This document shows positions 1 to 5,571 of a stretch of DNA of 5,597 nucleotides, piece by piece. The stretch is from contig JAUNMD010000011.1 of the NCBI GenBank assembly GCA_030531915.1, positions 9,885 to 15,481 of the forward strand, read 5' to 3'. The DNA is from Pseudomonadota bacterium. Its GTDB lineage: Bacteria; Pseudomonadota; Alphaproteobacteria; Rs-D84. The translations under genes and the position numbers were made by a program. Numbering within the stretch: position 1 is the stretch's first letter; every line of letters begins with the position of its first letter. The notes beneath the pieces are model-generated. The model had not been told where the DNA came from. It saw nothing but the letters and a program-made list of their open reading frames with translations, and ran no database searches.

Positions 1-2084
1 TGTCACTGGCAAGTGCCACAATAAATTGGGTGCGTGGTGCATCACACCCCGCCGGCGCATCCACCATCACAATGCAGGTTGCGCGAATGCTGTATGGCTT
101 GGACACACGGCGCGCGGGCGGAAAACTGGTACAAATTGCCGCGGCGATTTATATCGACGCATTTCATTCAAAACGCGAAATCTTGCAAGCATATTTGAAT
201 CTAGCCCCATATGGCGGAAACATAGAGGGCATCGGTGCCGCATCAATAATATACTTTCAACGCCCCGCACGCGACATCAGCACTATCGAGGCAATAACCC
301 TGTCCACCATTCCCCAAAATCCCGTAAAACGCGGATTGAATACCGAAACCGGTCTGCACAATATTATGACAATGCGCGCAGATTTGGTTCGGCGTTGGAT
401 TGCGGCATATGGCGATGATGGCAACCTGATGACATTGGCGGCGATGCCACTGAATGTGCACGGCACGCGCGATTTGCCATTCCACGCCCCACATTTTACC
501 CAGCGCGAAATCACACGCCACAGTAATTACTGGGCAGACATTGGGGCGCGAAATTCATATGTCACGACAACGCTGGACATAAATTTACAAAAACAAATGG
601 AACGAACACTTACCGCCCAGATTGACGCACGACGCAGCCGTGGTGTAACAAATGCCGCCGCAATATTGGTCAATTACAAGACAATGGAAATTTTGTCCTA
701 TATCGGTTCGGCTGATTATTTTGATAAATCAATTTATGGTGAAAACGATGGGGTTCTGGCACGGCGCAGTCCGGGGTCAACACTGAAACCATTGATATAT
801 GCCGCCGCCGCAGACCGCGGTCTGATTCACGGTATGACACTGCTGCGCGACGCAAAAATCAACTTTGGCGTGTACGCGCCCGAAAATTCAGACAGCGAAT
901 TTTATGGCCCAGTATTGGCGCACACGGCACTGACGCATTCGCGCAACATTCCCGCAATAAATCTGGTGCGTGGAATCGGCGTACGAAACTTCTATGATTT
1001 GCTGGCCCAATATGGCATCGACAACCTGAAATCACCGGATCATTATGGCATTTCCATCGCACTGGGCGGTGCCGAGGTCTCGATGCTGGAACTGGCACAA
1101 ATATATACAGGGCTTGCAAATCTGGGAAAAAAATACGACATCCGTTCGGAATTGTCCGCCCCAATGCGACGCGACGCACAAATCTTGTCGCCCGAGGCAA
1201 ACTTTCTGGTTCTGGACATGTTGGCACGTGGGGTCGCGCCAACAACGCACATTCCATTTACCAAGCGCACCACATCACCCGTACGACACTATTGGAAAAC
1301 AGGAACATCTTCGTCATTTCGCGATGCATGGACGGCGGGAATATTTGGCGACTATGTTTTAATCGTGTGGGTTGGTAATTTTGACGGCACACCAAACAAC
1401 GCATTCTCGGGCGCACGCGTTGCCGCGCCAATCTATTTTGCGTTGGCGGACACAGTCATAAAATATGATGCCGCGCGCGGACAACCGGTACAGAATAATA
1501 ATTTCTTGCGGGGCGACATGAACATTGCCCAAATTGATATGTGCGATGGCGTGGGCGGCATTGCCGGCCCATATTGCCCACACGTTGTAAAATCGTACTT
1601 TATCCCCGGCGTGTCACCCATTGACACGTCCAGTGTGTACCGCGCGATTCCGATTGATAATCAGACGGGCCTGCGTGCGTGCAACGCGAATCCGAAAACG
1701 ACACATACGGCAGTATATGAATTTTGGGATTCTGAATTTCTGGACATGTTTGCGCGCGCGGGCATTCGCCGCAACACCCCACCCCCATATATGCCAAATT
1801 GCAATCTGGACGATATTGCAGACGATGCGACACCAACAATCGTCAGCCCCGCCGACGCAACAAACATCGTAATTACCGATGGTGGCACGGCGACGCAAAT
1901 CACGTTTCAGGCAATCGCACCGACGCGTGATGCAAAAATATTCTGGTTCTTGGACGATGAAATTATCGGTACAACCACGTCTGGTGCGCCAATGACGCAC
2001 ACCGTTCCAATGGGGGAACACATCGTGCGCATTGCCACCAGTGATGGCGGCGGCAATTCCGCAAAGTTCACGGTTATTCAGTAG
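1..2084 (+). CDS. pbpC: Penicillin-binding protein 1C, bifunctional transglycosylase/transpeptidase (5' truncated by window edge)
   Basis: The frame is open from base 3 and ends with TAG at 2082-2084. The true start lies upstream, and the GTG at 30 is internal. In this family the protein polymerises lipid II and cross-links peptidoglycan in the periplasm, anchored by an N-terminal helix not seen here. Numbering from the GTG at 30, the GT51 domain shows GASTITMQ (9-16) and KREILQAYLN (48-57). Gln35 sits where many GT51 enzymes have the motif-3 Glu; from memory this is usual for PbpC. GT51 motif 1 is missing with the 5' end. The transpeptidase domain starts near TTLDINLQ (about 180). It has the catalytic serine in STLK (Ser250, bases 777-779), SRN (304-306) and KTGTS (423-427). 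Next come a Cys505/Cys516 pair and FIPGVSP (about 524-530), typical of PbpC. Residues 602-684 form a beta-rich tail like the BiPBP_C domain. The gene is convergent with the operon downstream. Confidence 0.95.
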   Translation, partial: SLASATINWVRGASHPAGASTITMQVARMLYGLDTRRAGGKLVQIAAAIYIDAFHSKREILQAYLNLAPYGGNIEGIGAASIIYFQRPARDISTIEAITLSTIPQNPVKRGLNTETGLHNIMTMRADLVRRWIAAYGDDGNLMTLAAMPLNVHGTRDLPFHAPHFTQREITRHSNYWADIGARNSYVTTTLDINLQKQMERTLTAQIDARRSRGVTNAAAILVNYKTMEILSYIGSADYFDKSIYGENDGVLARRSPGSTLKPLIYAAAADRGLIHGMTLLRDAKINFGVYAPENSDSEFYGPVLAHTALTHSRNIPAINLVRGIGVRNFYDLLAQYGIDNLKSPDHYGISIALGGAEVSMLELAQIYTGLANLGKKYDIRSELSAPMRRDAQILSPEANFLVLDMLARGVAPTTHIPFTKRTTSPVRHYWKTGTSSSFRDAWTAGIFGDYVLIVWVGNFDGTPNNAFSGARVAAPIYFALADTVIKYDAARGQPVQNNNFLRGDMNIAQIDMCDGVGGIAGPYCPHVVKSYFIPGVSPIDTSSVYRAIPIDNQTGLRACNANPKTTHTAVYEFWDSEFLDMFARAGIRRNTPPPYMPNCNLDDIADDATPTIVSPADATNIVITDGGTATQITFQAIAPTRDAKIFWFLDDEIIGTTTSGAPMTHTVPMGEHIVRIATSDGGGNSAKFTVIQ

Positions 2085-2103
2085 TTACGCCGTTACATAT
2101 TGC

Positions 2104-2113
2104 CGCGGCCGCG
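2104..2113. repeat. Perfect GC palindrome between convergent genes
   Basis: CGCGGCCGCG is a perfect 10-base palindrome in the 34-base gap between pbpC (+) and the minus-strand barrel gene. Direct copies of ACATATT flank it at 2095-2101 and 2114-2120. No T-run follows on either strand, so it is not a standard intrinsic terminator. It may weakly serve as a bidirectional stop or be chance. No better terminator is visible here. Confidence 0.3.
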
Positions 2114-2118
2114 ACATA

Positions 2119-2985
2119 TTACATCAGATTAAATTTGTTGATATAATTAAACGAAACACCCATCATAAAATTGCTGCCATAGACGTCCGCACCGCGTGCC
2201 TTGGCCAAACGATATTTTACATATGGGCCCATGGTCAGGTTTCCCCACAGGTTTGTATCCAACCGCACAACCGCCGACAAATCACGACGCAAATCGGTTG
2301 GCACATAATCAGAATATTCAAAGTATTCACGATAATACCCGTTGGTGGTAAACTTTACCCCATCGCGAATTTCGTATTCTGCGCGCCAGCCGGCTTCCAT
2401 ACCGTCCTTGCTGGTCTGCGCGCCCGCGTATGTAAAGTCATATTCGTACAGGCCCGCGACATACAGCGTCTTCAAAATCTTGTGATCAAACAATGAAATA
2501 CCGGCACTGGTACGAATAATATTCTGACGCGGGGCGTCCGAATTATCGCGAAATTGCGTATCATACGCACCACGAACCGTTGGGCCCAGTTTCAGCCCCA
2601 CAAAATCCCAACATGCGTATGACAAATCACTGGACAGTGTGATTTTATCGGCATTTTGGTCGGTTGTGGTTGGCCCATTATACGGGCGCAATGTCGTGCG
2701 GCCATATTCGGCAAACAAACCATTGTCCCACTTGAATTTGTTTTTATTATATTCCAAAACCGTGTCCAACACGCCCTTGATATAATCCTGACTGGACGCG
2801 TTCAGGGCCGACACCGGCGAATCCGCATATTCACGCGCATTAGAAACCGTTGTCTTTGACAATTCCAGTCCAATGCGACGCACATCTAAATTCAACGTTT
2901 GGTTTGACGCCGGCGCATCATCTGCAAACGCCGCGCACGGCATGATAAACAGCCCCAACAAAACCGCAGATATTTTTTTCACCAT
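2119..2985 (-). CDS. Putative outer-membrane beta-barrel protein of unknown function
   Basis: This 288-residue protein starts at ATG (2983-2985) and stops with TAA. A strong Shine-Dalgarno, AAAAGGTG, lies at 2988-2995. Residues 1-21 form a Sec signal peptide (MVKK, hydrophobic core, AFA|DD cleavage). The Cys17 region is not a lipobox because proline precedes it. From about residue 85 to the end the chain alternates polar and hydrophobic residues with many Tyr, Phe and Trp and short turns. Examples are WDNGLFAEYGRTTLRP, YVAGLYEYDFTYAG and MGPYVKYRL, as expected for amphipathic strands of a small barrel. A helical stretch precedes this (about 58-82). The pattern W-x-N-…-EYG-…-ADKI-x-LSS recalls DUF3078/DUF481-type barrels, from memory only. 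The chain ends FNLM, not in the terminal Phe usual for BAM substrates, though Phe285 is close. It is the third gene of the operon, 23 bases after the previous stop. Function is unknown. Confidence 0.85.
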   Translation of the reverse strand: MVKKISAVLLGLFIMPCAAFADDAPASNQTLNLDVRRIGLELSKTTVSNAREYADSPVSALNASSQDYIKGVLDTVLEYNKNKFKWDNGLFAEYGRTTLRPYNGPTTTDQNADKITLSSDLSYACWDFVGLKLGPTVRGAYDTQFRDNSDAPRQNIIRTSAGISLFDHKILKTLYVAGLYEYDFTYAGAQTSKDGMEAGWRAEYEIRDGVKFTTNGYYREYFEYSDYVPTDLRRDLSAVVRLDTNLWGNLTMGPYVKYRLAKARGADVYGSNFMMGVSFNYINKFNLM

Positions 2986-2987
2986 AT

Positions 2988-2995
2988 CACCTTTT
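2988..2995 (-). promoter_or_regulatory. Ribosome binding site of the 288-residue barrel gene
   Basis: On the minus strand AAAAGGTG precedes the ATG at 2985 by two bases, with the AAGG core four to five bases upstream. It is the best Shine-Dalgarno match among the two downstream operon genes and confirms the chosen start. Confidence 0.65.
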
Positions 2996-3008
2996 GATAT
3001 TTAATATA

Positions 3009-3623
3009 TTATTTCCAAATGCGCAAAACGCCATCATTATCAGAATAACGCCAGCCCGCCCCGCGCACCGCCGCCGTAAATTCACCACGACGCGCCACAG
3101 GCAATTCAATCGTAACCTGACCATTATTCATATACTTGGTCGACAAATCCAGTTTTTCATTGCGAGCGATTTCCTGTAACCCGACCCAATCCGCAATCGG
3201 ATCAGACACATATGCCACAACAATAAATTTGTCCCCAGACGCATCATCCGGCAACCAATTCTGAACCCCCGCCGCATTCAGCCATGTACGCGCCAAACCG
3301 CGGTCAATCGTCATTGTAATATTTGCCGAATACGTCGTGTCCGATTGTCGTTCCCCCGAAATTTCAGACGACGCAATCAGATTAGTCAATTCGCTGTTCT
3401 TGGCATCCGCCACCGCGGCACGCAACTGATCTGGCATGGAATAGTGTGACAAACTGTCGACGATGATTTGACGACGGGCCTCGTCCATGGCGATATTTTT
3501 CGCCGACGCGGACGTGTCACTGGTAATACTGACCGATGCCGTGCCAGACAATTCGGCGGCATGCGCCGAAATTCCCGACAACGCCAACACAGCCCCAGCA
3601 AAAATAATCCCCAGTTTTTTCAT
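3009..3623 (-). CDS. Periplasmic protein of unknown function, two alpha/beta segments
   Basis: This 204-residue protein starts at ATG (3621-3623) and stops with TAA. Residues 1-22 are a clear Sec signal peptide (MKKLGIIF…AHA|AEL). The mature protein has no membrane segment and no cysteine, so it should be soluble in the periplasm. The first half (24-124) begins with a beta segment, then an Ala-rich helix with A-x-DEARRQ (45-52). It ends with a beta segment (YSANITMTID) and a helix (ARTWLNAAGVQNWL). This order recalls FlgT-N/LPP20 or DUF2066-type folds, an impression only. The second half (132-204) reads beta (KFIVVAYV), helix (WVGLQEIARN), beta (QVTIELPV), helix (EFTAAVRGAG), beta (VLRIWK), like a small ferredoxin-like or BON-like unit. 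It sits between two outer-membrane barrel genes, 19 bases after one and 23 before the next, so it is probably co-transcribed. The Shine-Dalgarno is weak (GGTAG), which could mean translational coupling. I do not recognise the family. Confidence 0.85.
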   Translation of the reverse strand: MKKLGIIFAGAVLALSGISAHAAELSGTASVSITSDTSASAKNIAMDEARRQIIVDSLSHYSMPDQLRAAVADAKNSELTNLIASSEISGERQSDTTYSANITMTIDRGLARTWLNAAGVQNWLPDDASGDKFIVVAYVSDPIADWVGLQEIARNEKLDLSTKYMNNGQVTIELPVARRGEFTAAVRGAGWRYSDNDGVLRIWK

Positions 3624-3642
3624 ATCACACTACCATTTACAA

Positions 3643-5172
3643 TCAGAACTTTGCATTGACACCAACGCGAATACCCATTGATTTATAGAACGATTTAATC
3701 TCGCTCTTGACACTGCATGTCCACCCTGGGCAACTTTCCTTTAACGCCATAATCGAACGTGCGGCGGCACTGCCGGCCAACATTTCTTCGTCCGACGAAT
3801 AACCTGTGCCATAATTTACCTCGTACCCATTGACGGTATACGTTCCACCATTTTTGATACGCGACAATTCGGTTTCGTAATAGTTGGCATTCAGATACGT
3901 TTTCGCGTCCGCATCACTGACACTGTAATAATCATACGTCAGTCCCAACGTCAAGAATACAGTATCTGTCAACGCTGTCAACCAATTTGCACCCAACCCC
4001 AAGTGATACGCACTGCCCATGCTGGCCTTGTCTTCGACACTCTTTGGGTGCGCCCAGTCATAACGATACGGCTGGTCACCGGTCGATGTGTACCCCGGCA
4101 ATCCCAGTTCGAAACGACCGTTGACGGCGTTCTTGTTATTGATTTGGTAATCCATATCCATCGCCAAATATGGGCCCGACCATTCAACTTCGTACGAATG
4201 GCTGACCGAAGGTTGAGAATAATAGAATGTCCCCGCGGTATTTACCAACGTTGCCCCCGCAGGCACTTGGATATAATTATACGGATTATCGCGTGTTGGC
4301 ACAGAACTGATATTGCCAATCGGGAAAATCAGAACCGGGTCACATTGCGTTTCACCATTGATATTGAAACACGTATAAGAATCCACCGCCAAACCGTGAT
4401 TATTCTTGGTCTCCAACTTGTATTTCAAATAGCGATACCCAATCGATGGTGTGAATTTTACCGACCCCAGTTGAAAGAAATCAGTCAACCCAAATCCGGC
4501 GTTAAACCCGTACATATTGCCGCCGTCGCTCTTGCCCACAGACAGCGCATGACCGTCCTGAGTTCCTGTGATTTCTTCGCCATCGTCATATTGACCATTG
4601 CCGTTTGCATCGACAAAGAATATGTCCGAAATATACCCACCATTGGTGATATCGTCGTCAACCATGGTGTTTTCACCGGACTGCATTCCGTACTTGAATC
4701 CGGCATCAATTTGCATCTTGGTCTTGCCGGCGTTAAATGCATACCCACCACGCACGTCCAGAACATTCCAGCCGATATTGTCATAGTGCAAAATCGACTT
4801 GGATTCCTTCATTTCGAATTGCCATTGGGCAACCTCGTGCGAGATGCCGGCATCCAGCCAGAATCCCTGCTTTTTTGTGCCGCTGGTGGCAACCTGAGAT
4901 GCGCTTTGCGTCTGACCGCGTGCCACGGTTGTTTGTGTTGTACGCGTACCAACCGTTGGACGCGACGAAGAATACGACGCATACGATGAATTGCCCGTGT
5001 TGTAATTTCTGGTCTGGGTTGTGTTGTTATAGCGTGACGCATACGACTGCGTGGAATAGCGCGTCTGGGGCGACTGATAGTTACCGGTATAGTATGTTCC
5101 GGCGGCATTTGCCGCAACAGGCACAGCGGCCACAACCGCCGCGCGCAACAAAAACGATGGAAACTTTGCCAT
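3643..5172 (-). CDS. Omptin-like outer-membrane beta-barrel protein (putative A26-family protease)
   Basis: The chosen ATG (5170-5172) gives 509 residues. It has AAGGA seven bases upstream and begins a good signal peptide (MAKFPSFLLRAAVVAA…ANA|AG, 1-24). An in-frame ATG at 5205 lies upstream of the predicted transcript start and spoils the signal peptide. Residues 25-102 are low-complexity, rich in Ser, Thr, Tyr, Asn, Gln and Arg. The barrel follows. Segments resembling omptins are SILHYDNIGWNVLDV (126-140), the VDDD motif (171-174) matching the omptin catalytic Asp pair, GYRYLKYKLE (245-254), GPYLAMDMDYQI and YDWAH (371-375) near the Asp/His dyad position. It ends GIRVGVNAKF, a classic terminal-Phe barrel signal. 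Omptins are outer-membrane proteases with an active site facing outside. Here loops are longer (omptins have about 300 residues) and carry an EF-hand-like motif (188-199) and two Cys pairs (268/277, 481/486). Proteolytic activity is inferred, not shown. It is the first gene of the operon. Confidence 0.85.
   Translation of the reverse strand: MAKFPSFLLRAAVVAAVPVAANAAGTYYTGNYQSPQTRYSTQSYASRYNNTTQTRNYNTGNSSYASYSSSRPTVGTRTTQTTVARGQTQSASQVATSGTKKQGFWLDAGISHEVAQWQFEMKESKSILHYDNIGWNVLDVRGGYAFNAGKTKMQIDAGFKYGMQSGENTMVDDDITNGGYISDIFFVDANGNGQYDDGEEITGTQDGHALSVGKSDGGNMYGFNAGFGLTDFFQLGSVKFTPSIGYRYLKYKLETKNNHGLAVDSYTCFNINGETQCDPVLIFPIGNISSVPTRDNPYNYIQVPAGATLVNTAGTFYYSQPSVSHSYEVEWSGPYLAMDMDYQINNKNAVNGRFELGLPGYTSTGDQPYRYDWAHPKSVEDKASMGSAYHLGLGANWLTALTDTVFLTLGLTYDYYSVSDADAKTYLNANYYETELSRIKNGGTYTVNGYEVNYGTGYSSDEEMLAGSAAARSIMALKESCPGWTCSVKSEIKSFYKSMGIRVGVNAKF
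4576..4611 (-). other. EF-hand-like calcium-binding loop motif inside the omptin-like protein
   Basis: Residues 188-199 read DANGNGQYDDGE. They match the 12-residue EF-hand or dockerin loop rule: Asp at 1, Asn at 3 and 5, Gly at 6, Asp at 9, Glu at 12. The motif lies 14 residues after the VDDD putative catalytic aspartates, in what should be an extracellular loop. Calcium binding is inferred from the pattern alone; similar D-x-NGNG-…-DDGE loops are common in secreted calcium-binding proteins. Confidence 0.6.
4867..5100 (-). other. Low-complexity Ser/Thr/Tyr/Asn/Gln-rich N-terminal extension of the omptin-like protein
   Basis: This codes residues 25-102 of the 509-residue protein, between the signal peptide and the barrel. 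Short motifs such as YNTGN, RYST, SYAS and TRTTQTT recur loosely, without an exact period. It is basic and polar, with no acidic residues that I can see, and is likely disordered. Omptins normally go almost directly from signal peptide to first strand, so this is an added part. In a mature outer-membrane protein it would sit in the periplasm or pass out through the barrel. Confidence 0.6.
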
Positions 5173-5179
5173 ATAAAAA

Positions 5180-5184
5180 TCCTT
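5180..5184 (-). promoter_or_regulatory. Ribosome binding site that decides the omptin-like gene start
   Basis: AAGGA on the minus strand lies seven bases upstream of the ATG at 5172. The alternative in-frame ATG at 5205 has no comparable site and lies within or upstream of the predicted -10 region. This supports the shorter, signal-peptide-first protein. Confidence 0.7.
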
Positions 5185-5205
5185 ACCTTTATTACTTTCA
5201 CGCAT

Positions 5206-5234
5206 ATAATATCACAAAAACTGTTGAAAAACAA
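5206..5234 (-). promoter_or_regulatory. Predicted sigma70 promoter of the three-gene envelope operon
   Basis: On the minus strand TTGTTT (5229-5234) and TATTAT (5206-5211) are separated by 17 bases. The -10 matches consensus at five of six positions and the -35 at three. Transcription would start near 5199, leaving a leader of about 27 bases that contains the Shine-Dalgarno. No other clear promoter is seen in the short gaps between the three genes. Confidence 0.5.
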
Positions 5235-5252
5235 ACCACTTGTTGATAAGAA
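5224..5252 (+). promoter_or_regulatory. Predicted promoter of the tRNA-Leu gene
   Basis: TTGAAA (5224-5229) and TAAGAA (5247-5252) are 17 bases apart on the plus strand. Transcription would start near 5259, eight or nine bases before the mature tRNA, a plausible short leader. Its -35 box shares base 5229 with the -35 of the divergent operon promoter, so RNA polymerase binding at one could hinder the other. Confidence 0.45.
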
Positions 5253-5267
5253 TATGGGTGATTTTCA

Positions 5268-5352
5268 GCGGGCATGGCGGAATTGGTATACGCGCAGCAC
5301 TAAGGATGCTGTGGTGCAAACCTTGGGGGTTCAAGTCCCCCTGCCCGCACCA
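5268..5352 (+). tRNA. tRNA-Leu, anticodon AAG
   Basis: An 85-base class II tRNA with all arms intact. The acceptor stem is GCGGGCA (5268-5274) with TGCCCGC (5342-5348), seven pairs. The D stem is GCG/CGC (5277-5279 and 5291-5293), with GG in its loop. The anticodon stem is CAGCA/TGCTG (5295-5299 and 5307-5311) around the loop CTAAGGA, with U33, anticodon AAG at 5302-5304 and G37. A long variable arm, GGT-GCAA-ACC (5313-5322), marks class II. The T stem is GGGGG/CCCCC with loop TTCAAGT. The discriminator is A73 (5349) and CCA is encoded (5350-5352). A73, the long arm and G37 all fit leucine. Anticodon AAG reads CUU, and more codons if A34 becomes inosine. Such A34 is unusual in bacteria; most use GAG or UAG for these codons. 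CTT is rare in pbpC here (for example 609-611 and 1113-1115). Confidence 0.93.
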
Positions 5353-5408
5353 GAAAAGCTCAAACACCAAAATTCAAATTTTGTGCGCTGCGCGCAACAT
5401 TGTATAAA

Positions 5409-5542
5409 ACTGGATTGCCGCGCCTCGCTACGCTTGCTCGCAATGAATCCAAGCGAAGCGCAGGATGCGGCAAGGGCGCAAGCCCGCAGGCGACACACCA
5501 GCTAGTCCCCTTGTCATTGCGAGTGCAACGAAGCAATCCAGT
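5409..5542. repeat. Dispersed palindromic repeat element (CATTGCGAG / GCAATCCAG type)
   Basis: The ends are perfect inverted copies. ACTGGATTGC (5409-5418) pairs with GCAATCCAGT (5533-5542), and CTCGCAATGA (5437-5446) pairs with TCATTGCGAG (5514-5523). The arms are 38 and 29 bases, differing by an internal indel. Inside, CGCTACGCTT (5428-5437) nearly pairs with AAGCGAAGCG (5451-5460), and GGGC-GCAA-GCCC (5474-5485) forms a tetraloop hairpin. From memory, repeats with 'tcattgcgag…gcaatccag' ends are scattered through many genomes, including Rickettsia. I see no coding capacity, so it may be a non-autonomous mobile or RNA-structure element. Confidence 0.7.
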
Positions 5543-5551
5543 AAATAAACC

Positions 5552-5571
5552 TGTGCGCCATTTGGCGCACA
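5552..5571. repeat. Strong 9-base-pair hairpin
   Basis: TGTGCGCCA (5552-5560) and TGGCGCACA (5563-5571) pair perfectly around TT, in practice an eight-pair stem with a four-base loop. The following bases, CATTATTTG, are T-rich but not a true T-run, so terminator function is possible but weak. It could end transcription from either side or belong to the neighbouring repeat element. Confidence 0.4.

Noticed and set aside
2032..2496. A plus-strand open frame across the pbpC end and the barrel gene
   Set aside because: It overlaps the pbpC tail in another frame and the barrel gene in antisense, and has no recognisable protein features.
2926..2943. Lipoprotein signal in the 288-residue barrel protein around Cys17
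   Set aside because: Proline directly precedes the cysteine (IMPC), which breaks the lipobox, and a normal AFA cleavage site follows.
4003..4989. A 328-codon plus-strand open frame opposite the omptin-like gene
   Set aside because: Its translation is rich in Arg, Ile and His without domain order or signal peptide, and it lies fully antisense to a gene with an RBS, signal peptide and barrel strands. It is a shadow frame.
5173..5205. Start of the omptin-like protein at the upstream ATG (5205)
   Set aside because: It would add MRESNKGKDFY ahead of the signal peptide, lacks a Shine-Dalgarno, and lies upstream of the predicted transcript start.
5295..5311. Reading the tRNA anticodon as TAA instead of AAG
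   Set aside because: The five-pair stem CAGCA/TGCTG fixes a seven-base loop with T at position 33, so positions 34-36 can only be AAG; shifting the stem breaks pairing.
5224..5505. A 93-codon plus-strand open frame through the tRNA
   Set aside because: It spans the whole tRNA-Leu and part of the palindromic repeat, so it is not a real gene.
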